Source: Flavobacterium humidisoli
GTDB taxonomy: Bacteria > Bacteroidota > Bacteroidia > Flavobacteriales > Flavobacteriaceae
Direction of reading: 5' to 3'
NCBI RefSeq assembly: GCF_023272795.1
Contig: NZ_CP096829.1
Coordinates: 2,728,001 to 2,792,000 of the forward strand
Length of the DNA stretch: 64,000 nt
The position numbers and the translations under genes are program-made. The notes below the pieces were generated by a model. It saw only the letters and a list, made by a program, of their open reading frames with translations, was not told the origin of the DNA and made no database searches. This document shows, piece after piece, positions 29,872 to 36,339 of the stretch. Each line of letters begins with the position of its first letter. Within the stretch, counting starts at the first letter, position 1.

Positions 29872-30174
29872 TTAATCCCCAAAGTCCATTTTTTCCTCTG
29901 ACCAGTACGATGCGGGTATGATTTGATTCTGTCTGATCCAGTAATGGGACTTACACTCAAAACTACGATTTCCTATGGATGGGAAAAGAGTAATTGATTT
30001 ACCATTAAACGTCAATTCCCAAAAATTTGGATTTATAGGAGTTATTACCTTGCTACCGCATCCGCATGCGCATAGATGAACCGCAGTTTTATATTGAAGT
30101 GTAATATAAAGCACACCCTCTTCTAGTTCCAATGGAATGGATTCTACAAAACTATAGATCAGCGAAGTCTTCAT
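29872..30174 (-). CDS. DUF6527 zinc-ribbon-like protein
   Basis: A 100-residue protein with the DUF6527 pattern: HLCACGCG (C35, C37, C39), ITLFPSIGNR, and FECKSHYWI (C74, H77), ending in a Trp. The Cys/His set looks like a metal site. Family members are found beside prokaryotic E1/E2 and ubiquitin-like genes, where the role is unproven. The start overlaps the E1-like gene by 23 bp, so the two are translationally coupled. In this operon it occupies the place where other ubiquitin-like loci often carry a JAB peptidase; none is present here. Confidence 0.8.
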   Translation of the reverse strand: MKTSLIYSFVESIPLELEEGVLYITLQYKTAVHLCACGCGSKVITPINPNFWELTFNGKSITLFPSIGNRSFECKSHYWIRQNQIIPASYWSEEKMDFGD

Positions 30175-30889
30175 TTATAATTTTTCCTGTATTAATAAAG
30201 TAGAGATTGTTATATTCTCCTTTTAGATCTTGATAGAATCCAAAAATCTTTTTCCAGCGTATAACAGCTAATGTGGCATTTAAACAATTCAGTTCAGCAA
30301 TCTGTATATTTGTAGAATATTGGTTTTCAATTATTTCTTCTGCGCCTATACGGTTTTTAAGATGCGTATTGTTTTGATATGTTCCAACTGTAACTCGTAT
30401 CGTTCCCAGAAGTTTGTTTTCATGGCGTTGCATACCCATTCCAACATCTATAAATGGGATTTTTAACTCAAGCAATGATTTCGTAATAAAGTCTCGTGCT
30501 GTATTTTTATCGACACTGATGAAAACAAAGTTATATTTTGAAAATTCATGAATATTGTTTTCAGTTACAAACGTCGGATGTGTGACTATTCCATGACGCA
30601 TTTTGGAATATATTTTGGAATAATACTCAACTTTCAAAACATTACTGGTCGTTCCAAATTCGTCTGAACCTGCTGCACCTGGGGCTCTAAAAGCATTGTG
30701 AACCTGAAATTCATCTCCGTCATATAAGTGAATTTCCATTATATTAGTTTTAGATATAAGGTCAAGAATGTATGAACCGGTTCCTCCCAAGCCTATAATT
30801 GCTATTTTTTGTCCTTCAAACTTTGTGTTTAAATCAGTGATGCCGGCTCTAGATGAGTTAGTATCTGGGTATTTAAAAATATCATTCAT
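30152..30889 (-). CDS. ThiF/E1-like adenylyltransferase
   Basis: A 245-residue E1-superfamily protein. The nucleotide-binding motif is IIGLGGTGSY (31-40). The adenylation motif LYDGDEFQVHNAFR (55-68) has the Asp and the Asn/Arg used for ATP and the C-terminal carboxylate. A FISVDKNTARDF strand-helix follows. It has only one cysteine (C202, in LNCLNATLAV) and no CxxC zinc knuckle, so a conventional E1 catalytic Cys is not obvious. Its start overlaps the E2-like gene by 8 bp. It is expected to activate the ubiquitin-like protein encoded two genes upstream. Confidence 0.87.
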   Translation of the reverse strand: MNDIFKYPDTNSSRAGITDLNTKFEGQKIAIIGLGGTGSYILDLISKTNIMEIHLYDGDEFQVHNAFRAPGAAGSDEFGTTSNVLKVEYYSKIYSKMRHGIVTHPTFVTENNIHEFSKYNFVFISVDKNTARDFITKSLLELKIPFIDVGMGMQRHENKLLGTIRVTVGTYQNNTHLKNRIGAEEIIENQYSTNIQIAELNCLNATLAVIRWKKIFGFYQDLKGEYNNLYFINTGKIINEDFADL

Positions 30890-31337
30890 TTGTTTTTCTG
30901 TTTATTGGTTTGCTAGTTACCGAAATATCTATTGCCATTGCTTGAGAGCATAAAATTTCTGAATAAGTCCTTACTTTTTCATAATAATCGGGATAGTTTC
31001 CACTAATAGGTTTGCTGGAAAAGTAATGATTAACTGTTATTTTGTTTGTAAGATCATGATTGCTTGAATTATTTATAACACCCCTTAATACTACACCATT
31101 ATTGTCGCATGGAGTTTCACCAATAAAATAGATAGTATGATCAGGAGGCAATCCTACTCGGAAAGGAGTTGCTAGCGTAAGTACGCACACTAATGTGCCG
31201 TATTTAACTTCCTTGATAGAATTTACATATGGGATTTGGTGAACCAGCAGATGCTGGTCACCTATAATCTCAATATCGTAACCTGACTCCCATAATTTCA
31301 GGAGATCAGGACTATGACTGACAAGTTGCGGTAGCAT
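30882..31337 (-). CDS. Prokaryotic E2-like protein
   Basis: A 151-residue protein between the multi-ubiquitin and E1-like genes, overlapping them by 26 and 8 bp. The segment PPDHTIYFIGETPCDNNG (64-81) matches the conserved core of a prokaryotic E2-related family. C77 in TPCD is the best candidate for a conjugating cysteine; C51 and C130 are the only others. Assignment as E2-like rests on this motif and on the operon order known from polyubiquitin-type bacterial loci. Activity is inferred, and an inactive scaffold role is also possible. Confidence 0.7.
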   Translation of the reverse strand: MLPQLVSHSPDLLKLWESGYDIEIIGDQHLLVHQIPYVNSIKEVKYGTLVCVLTLATPFRVGLPPDHTIYFIGETPCDNNGVVLRGVINNSSNHDLTNKITVNHYFSSKPISGNYPDYYEKVRTYSEILCSQAMAIDISVTSKPINRKTNE

Positions 31338-31995
31338 GGAAAATCATTTTATTTTTAACAAATACAGAAGAGTCTTTAATCATTGAACCCTCAATGTTTT
31401 GTTTAGGTCCATCTTCGTAGGCTACAGTGTATACCATTGTAGGGCTGTCGTTATAATTTCCATAAGCAAGAACAATAACCTCTTCAAAAGTTATTTTTGG
31501 TTTTTTCCATGAGTGATTAACTCCGGCAACGTTGATAATCACTTCAAAATTTATCTCGACAGTGTAAAAACGCTCGATTGAAGGGCGTGCTAGATCAACT
31601 TGCTCATCATCCTCAATTAGGTTATCTAAATATGGTTTCTTATTGTCTAAATAAATTTTGTCATCAGCATCAATACCTGCTATTTCGCGAATCTGCTTGC
31701 CGTTTATAAACTGCTCTGGCCAATCAAATAGTTTTCCATTAACGGTAAATTTAAGTTTCTCTGCAGTGTAGAAATCTTCAATACCTTGCCTTGCTAAATT
31801 GACTCTGGTATCTTCAAAAATCAATTCGTCCTCCCATGGTTCAGTGATTTGTAAATAAAGTTTGTCATCACTTTTGATTCCTGCAATTTTTCGGATTTGC
31901 TCACCTGTAATATACTGATCAAACCATTCGTAACTCTTTTTATTGACTACGAAATTCAGTGCCGGTTTACCGGCGTTTTCTTTGTTGTGCTGCAT
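31312..31995 (-). CDS. Multi-ubiquitin-domain protein (three tandem Ubl domains)
   Basis: A 227-residue protein made of three beta-grasp domains (12-78, 80-146, 148-227). Domains 1 and 2 share the pattern ITGEQIRKIAGI / INGKQIREIAGI, a D-rich turn, then VNLARQGIEDFYT / VDLARPSIERFYT. The third diverges (ITFEEVIVLAYG) and ends MIFHATATCQS. There is no C-terminal diglycine, so conjugation would need another mode or would not occur. It is first in the operon, followed by E2-like, E1-like and DUF6527 genes, the context of the bacterial polyubiquitin systems. The start codon lies inside an 11-bp inverted repeat (see 31995-32073). Confidence 0.87.
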   Translation of the reverse strand: MQHNKENAGKPALNFVVNKKSYEWFDQYITGEQIRKIAGIKSDDKLYLQITEPWEDELIFEDTRVNLARQGIEDFYTAEKLKFTVNGKLFDWPEQFINGKQIREIAGIDADDKIYLDNKKPYLDNLIEDDEQVDLARPSIERFYTVEINFEVIINVAGVNHSWKKPKITFEEVIVLAYGNYNDSPTMVYTVAYEDGPKQNIEGSMIKDSSVFVKNKMIFHATATCQS

Positions 31996-32073
31996 AGCAA
32001 TACGATTTTAAGTTTAAAATTAGTGACCCACACTAAGTATGTAGGTATTGTATAATATTATTTCGTATTGCTA
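31995..32073. promoter_or_regulatory. 11-bp inverted repeat pair in divergent intergenic region
   Basis: TAGCAATACGA at 31995-32005 has an exact inverted copy, TCGTATTGCTA, at 32063-32073. One copy covers the start codon of the ubiquitin-like gene. The other touches the -33 region of the plus-strand promoter at 32098. Paired sites 68 bp apart suggest a regulator acting on both directions. Confidence 0.4.
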
Positions 32074-32097
32074 CTTGCGTAGTTCGATGAGAATTAC

Positions 32098-32105
32098 TAC
32101 TTTTG
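32098..32105 (+). promoter_or_regulatory. Bacteroidota promoter (TTG ... TACTTTTG)
   Basis: TACTTTTG is an exact TAnnTTTG box, with a TTG at 32075-32077 placed 20 bp upstream. Transcription would begin near 32112, well before the next gene and just ahead of the terminator at 32181. Confidence 0.65.
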
Positions 32106-32111
32106 CAGTAC

Positions 32112-32222
32112 AAAATACATAGGGATTTGAGATGAGAAGTCTCAAAATAAAATGCTTCGACACATTACCCTCTAGAAACCGCCTAATTAATTATTCCACT
32201 AATTAATTGGGCTTTTTTTTTT
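32112..32222 (+). ncRNA. Candidate small RNA upstream of the XRE operon
   Basis: About 110 nt bounded by the promoter at 32098 and an intrinsic terminator. It has no start codon followed by a useful frame. It contains a small hairpin (GAGA/TCTC, ~32128-32142) and an unstructured middle. It could instead be an attenuated leader of the XRE operon, but that operon has its own promoter at 32346. Confidence 0.45.
32181..32222 (+). terminator. Intrinsic terminator
   Basis: GCCTAATTAATT pairs with AATTAATTGGGC (12 bp, one G-U) across an 8-nt loop and is followed by ten or more T. Confidence 0.8.
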
Positions 32223-32300
32223 CTTTTCTCGGCTTTCTTTTTTTTTTGTAAAGGTACAATTAAATTTATATCGCACAAGTTTTTCTATACTTTTTTTTTA

Positions 32301-32353
32301 TGTATAGATTTATAAAACTTTTGTATAGATTTATAAAATTTTTTATATCTTTG
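32301..32353 (+). promoter_or_regulatory. XRE-operon promoter with paired direct-repeat operator
   Basis: The 17-bp sequence TGTATAGATTTATAAAA occurs twice, at 32301-32317 and 32322-32338, offset by exactly 21 bp (two helical turns). The second copy covers the TTG (-33) element at 32321-32323. The -7 box TATCTTTG is at 32346-32353 and the XRE start codon at 32378. This is the layout expected for autorepression by the first gene of the operon. Confidence 0.6.
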
Positions 32354-32377
32354 CGGAAAAATTAAATTTAATTCACT

Positions 32378-32734
32378 ATGGCTTTTTCAGAAATAGATGC
32401 GTTTTATAATGAATTAGGATTGAGGATTAAAACACAAAGACTTGCCCTAAATATAACTCAAGAAGCGCTCGCGCAAGAATTAGAATTAACGAGAGCGTCT
32501 ATTATTAACCTAGAAAATGGACGACATAAACCTTCTATTTATCAAATTGTATTAATTGCAAAGTATTTTAATATTGATTATACGATGTTAGTCCCTATGC
32601 CTTCGGAATTAGTTGTAGAAAAGGAGAAAAAAACTGTTCCTGACCTAAGTAATATGGTCAGCGATCAGGAAGAGATAGATAGTCCTTCTAAGCAAGCTAT
32701 TCTTGATTTTTTGTCGTCTGTTAAAAACAAATAA
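32378..32734 (+). CDS. XRE-family transcriptional regulator
   Basis: A 118-residue protein with a Cro/C1-type helix-turn-helix at residues ~12-70 (LRIKTQRLALNITQEALAQ, LTRASIINLENGRHKPS). A short charged C-terminal tail follows. Only 3 bp separate it from the ImmA-type protease gene. XRE/ImmA pairs typically form a repressor and its metalloprotease antirepressor, as in ICEBs1. The tandem 17-bp sites over its promoter are the likely operator. It probably keeps the four-gene operon silent until a signal triggers cleavage. Confidence 0.9.
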   Translation: MAFSEIDAFYNELGLRIKTQRLALNITQEALAQELELTRASIINLENGRHKPSIYQIVLIAKYFNIDYTMLVPMPSELVVEKEKKTVPDLSNMVSDQEEIDSPSKQAILDFLSSVKNK

Positions 32735-32737
32735 CAT

Positions 32738-33247
32738 ATGAATGTTAAACTTATAAATAGTAAAGTAAATGCAATTTTAAGATCATATTCTGTATTAGAA
32801 CTGCCAATTGATATCGAAGCTATTGCTAGAGCTCGTGGTCTTAAAATAATAGGATATTCTTTAGGTGATGATGTATCTGGATTGTTATCAATCGAAAATG
32901 GGGTTGGAACGATTGGATATAATCATGATGAAACAAATATTCCAAGAAGAAGGTTTACTATTGCTCATGAATTAGGACATTTTGAGTTACACAAAGATAA
33001 GTCTGATCTATTTGTTGATAAGCAATTTATTTATAGAAGTCATAGCTCAGGAGATACACCTATAAAAAAAGAAATGGAACATGAGGCCAATATGTTCGCA
33101 TCAAATATTTTAATGCCTACATCTCTCTTGCGGAGAGAAATTGAAAAATACGATATTAGTGAAGAAGGAATAAAACAGCTGGCGGAAATTTTCAATGTAA
33201 GTACAACTGCAATGTCAATACGTATTTCCAGTCTAGGTCTAATTTAA
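32738..33247 (+). CDS. ImmA/IrrE-family metallo-endopeptidase
   Basis: A 169-residue zincin. The active-site motif HELGH (H77, E78, H81) lies in RRFTIAHELGHFELH, with a downstream EHEAN supplying the third zinc ligand and LMP a few residues later. It has a typical ImmA length with no extra domain. It is preceded by the XRE gene (3 bp gap) and followed by the helicase gene after 20 bp. The expected role is cleavage or inactivation of the XRE repressor on stress or infection. Whether it also acts on the helicase or the 640-residue protein is unknown. Confidence 0.9.
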   Translation: MNVKLINSKVNAILRSYSVLELPIDIEAIARARGLKIIGYSLGDDVSGLLSIENGVGTIGYNHDETNIPRRRFTIAHELGHFELHKDKSDLFVDKQFIYRSHSSGDTPIKKEMEHEANMFASNILMPTSLLRREIEKYDISEEGIKQLAEIFNVSTTAMSIRISSLGLI

Positions 33248-33267
33248 CTTAAGTAATTTAAAATTTT

Positions 33268-34317
33268 ATGCCAAAGGAAAAGTGGTTAATTGATCCTGCA
33301 GAGTTAGACGAATTTCAACGTGATATTCTTGGTCTTGGACTGAACGATAGCTATGCAGTTAAAGGTTGTGCGGGCAGCGGAAAGACAATTTTGGCATTAT
33401 ATAAGGCAAATGATATCAGGATTGAAACTATTGCAGAGGATGAAAATGCAATACCTAGTTTTACGATGATTGTATATACAAAAGCTCTTAGAGAATTTAT
33501 ACGATCGGGTATAATCGAGTTAGGAATCTCAATTAAACAAGTGATACATTGGGAAAAATGGGATGGAGATATGGTTGATCATATTATTGTAGACGAAGCT
33601 CAGGATTTTACCAAAGGAAGAATAGATGTTTTTAATGATTCAAAGTTAAAATCACTGATGCTTTATGGTGATACACAGCAAAAACTTTATCCGGGAGGTA
33701 TGTCTATTGAAGATACAGCCTTATATCTCGATATACCCCAAAAAGAGTTGCTGAAAAATTATAGATTGCCGAAGTCTATTGCATCAATTGCCTCTTATTT
33801 AGGTGATGATAAACAGTTAGAAGATAAATGTGTTAAAACTGTAATTGAAAAACCTCGTTTGAAAAAATTTGAGTCCTGGCAAAAAGAATTGGATTTTATA
33901 ATAAATGAAATTAAAACCCGAAATCTAACTGACGTAGCAATTTTAGTTCCTTTTAATATAGTAAAAAGAGCGAAAAGTAATAACGAGCATCGTAATGTAG
34001 AAACAATTAAGCAGTATTTTGATAGTGTTGGGTTTCGTCACGAAGTTAAAATGAGTGAAGATGAATCTAGTGCATTTGAATTAGATTTTGATTCAGAAAA
34101 CCCTAAAGTTATGACATTTCACAGTTCAAAAGGTTTGCAGTTTGAGACAGTTTTTATCCCATTCTGTGACTATCCTAATCATGATGAGTGGTTTGACAGA
34201 AATTTTGGAAATCCATTTTATGTTGCTGTTACAAGAACTTACAAAAATCTTTATTTTACACATTCTGAGAGGTTATCCCTCTTTCTTAAAAATGTACCAT
34301 CAAATAAATTTGATTAA
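33268..34317 (+). CDS. Compact UvrD/Rep-like superfamily 1 helicase
   Basis: A 349-residue protein with a full set of SF1 motifs in a small frame: Walker A GCAGSGKT (33-40), motif II VDEAQDF (108-114), motif III-like YGDTQQKLYPGG, motif IV NYRLPKSI, motif V TFHSSKGLQFETV, and motif VI AVTRTYKNL. It is about half the length of UvrD because subdomain insertions are reduced. The stop is 5 bp before the next gene, so the two are co-translated. Together with the XRE/ImmA pair it resembles a regulated defence operon. The helicase may act on phage DNA with the downstream protein. Confidence 0.85.
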   Translation: MPKEKWLIDPAELDEFQRDILGLGLNDSYAVKGCAGSGKTILALYKANDIRIETIAEDENAIPSFTMIVYTKALREFIRSGIIELGISIKQVIHWEKWDGDMVDHIIVDEAQDFTKGRIDVFNDSKLKSLMLYGDTQQKLYPGGMSIEDTALYLDIPQKELLKNYRLPKSIASIASYLGDDKQLEDKCVKTVIEKPRLKKFESWQKELDFIINEIKTRNLTDVAILVPFNIVKRAKSNNEHRNVETIKQYFDSVGFRHEVKMSEDESSAFELDFDSENPKVMTFHSSKGLQFETVFIPFCDYPNHDEWFDRNFGNPFYVAVTRTYKNLYFTHSERLSLFLKNVPSNKFD

Positions 34318-34322
34318 TTAGA

Positions 34323-36245
34323 ATGCATTATTACTACCCCCTTTCATCAAAAGATTTTACGTTTGAAAATATTTTTTCAAGTGAGTCAATTTCACCTCCA
34401 TTTTTTTATAAGAATAGAGGTTTTGGTATTGATTATTTTTATGTAATTCCTATAATTAATCATAATAATGCAATAATATTATTTAGTAACCCTCCTATTT
34501 ACGAGTTAACTGATAATTATAAAATTATTCTACAGATTGATGAAAATTCTCTTGATCTAGACAATCTTATTTTTTTGCAAGAAGGAGTCTTTGCTTATCA
34601 AAAAACAATTTATCTTGATAAATCTAATTTTATATTGAACTTCTTTTCTGAAAAAGACAGACGTGTTTCAATTTTAAAAGCGGCTACTTCTTTGCCAACT
34701 AAAAATGTTGAGAAATTTTTAAATAACTTTAAAGTAATAGATGAAGAATCTTGTATTAGTTTTGATTTTAAAAGTGAATTATACAATTTAGAGACTTCTA
34801 GTAGTAAAATAATACTTCAAGAAGATAAAAAGTTTAATCAATTTAAAGGCTTGGTGTATGGTATCACAACAGGTCTATATAATTACCAGCCAGAGGGCGA
34901 AAAACTTTTCAGGAGACTTTTAAAAGAAATAGTCAACTCTTTTGCTGAACTTAAAAGCAGATTTGCTGATGGAAATGCTTCATATTCGAAAAATAAAGAT
35001 AAGAACAAAGAGAATGATAATTATTTTTATACAAAACAACTTCTTGATTTAATTGATCTTGCAAAAGAAACTTATTATAATGTTTATGGTGAGTTAAATT
35101 TTAACGAGGATGTATTAGCTGAAATTTTGTACGAGAAATTGGAGAGCGTTTCATCATTAGAAGAAGCTAAGCAATTTATTAAATTTATTAAGATAAGAGA
35201 TGAAGCTTTTGATACTTTAGAATTTCAAGACTTAAAGAAGAAGTTTTCGAATTACTCCAATTACCAGCAAAATGAAAGTCCGATTAATAGGCTAGGTATT
35301 TTAATTAACCAATTTGTCAATAAATCTATAAATAACACAAAAAATAAATACGATTTAACTGAATTAAATGACAATATTAAAATTCTTATTTACGAAATTG
35401 ATCAATATGCAGCAAACTCCTTGAGAGGTAATTCTCATCATGAAAATTTTTCAATTGATAGTTTGGAATATGATTTTAATAAGAATGAAATCAATATTAA
35501 AAATAAATTTCATGGATTATCAGATAATGAATTATTTGATATGGTTTCAATAAATAATATTATTTTAAAATTCTCTGATAAAAATGATAAAATACTAAGA
35601 AAAGATGCCATTTTACATATTGTAAAGGAAGTTGGGGATTTTTTCAGTAAAGGAAATAAAGAGACATTGCTTTACCAATATTTAAATAATGAGATTGATA
35701 CTTATGCATTTGAAAAAATTACAAATAGTGTCATGAAGAATTTTGTAGCGTTTATTTTTAATATAGAGAGCCTTGAAAAACTTGAAAATTTTATAGGTAA
35801 AAAGAATATTGAAAAAGATTGGATGGCATATTCTTTTTGGGGGTCATTTAACGGATTTGCAAATCTGAGTGGGAATTTCACTAAAACATTATTTAGTACA
35901 GAAGGAGAAAATGTTCAACTGTATCTTGATCAGTATTTAAAAAAATATGTAGAAATTCTAAAGAATTTTAAAGTAGATCAGACTTTGAGACTACCAGCCT
36001 CTAAGAATGAAATTAATAATAATGAAGAATATTTTTCAAACAGTTCAATAAGTAATTTCTACGTAAAAGTAGTATTTGGAAATTATGATATATCAAAGGA
36101 AGGTTTAATATATTTAATGTCAATAAAGGATAAAGAAGAATTTTGCAAAGAGGCCAAATTAAAATTTAAAATGGGTAAAAAAAAGGCCGAAAAACTTTTT
36201 GCTACAGTAAAGCAAAATTTTGACTCGCCATTATTATTTAACTAA
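34323..36245 (+). CDS. Unrecognised 640-residue protein of the XRE-ImmA-UvrD operon
   Basis: I do not recognise this family. The first ~180 residues are beta-rich and aromatic (YYYPLSSKDF, GFGIDYFYVIP). The middle (~200-480) is strongly helical with many Lys, Asn and Glu. The C-terminus is Lys-rich (KFKMGKKKAEKLF). There is no signal peptide, membrane helix, ATP-binding loop or clear nuclease motif. It starts 5 bp after the helicase stop, so it is tightly coupled to it. Its position as last and largest gene of a repressor/protease/helicase operon inside a defence island suggests an effector or DNA-processing partner, but that is inference only. Confidence 0.75.
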   Translation: MHYYYPLSSKDFTFENIFSSESISPPFFYKNRGFGIDYFYVIPIINHNNAIILFSNPPIYELTDNYKIILQIDENSLDLDNLIFLQEGVFAYQKTIYLDKSNFILNFFSEKDRRVSILKAATSLPTKNVEKFLNNFKVIDEESCISFDFKSELYNLETSSSKIILQEDKKFNQFKGLVYGITTGLYNYQPEGEKLFRRLLKEIVNSFAELKSRFADGNASYSKNKDKNKENDNYFYTKQLLDLIDLAKETYYNVYGELNFNEDVLAEILYEKLESVSSLEEAKQFIKFIKIRDEAFDTLEFQDLKKKFSNYSNYQQNESPINRLGILINQFVNKSINNTKNKYDLTELNDNIKILIYEIDQYAANSLRGNSHHENFSIDSLEYDFNKNEINIKNKFHGLSDNELFDMVSINNIILKFSDKNDKILRKDAILHIVKEVGDFFSKGNKETLLYQYLNNEIDTYAFEKITNSVMKNFVAFIFNIESLEKLENFIGKKNIEKDWMAYSFWGSFNGFANLSGNFTKTLFSTEGENVQLYLDQYLKKYVEILKNFKVDQTLRLPASKNEINNNEEYFSNSSISNFYVKVVFGNYDISKEGLIYLMSIKDKEEFCKEAKLKFKMGKKKAEKLFATVKQNFDSPLLFN

Positions 36246-36339
36246 TAGTCACATCTTATAGCGTTATATTTGTGAATAAAATAATGCAAGTTTTTTTTAA
36301 AATAATAATTATTTGGAATCTGTATGTTGAGTTAATTAC

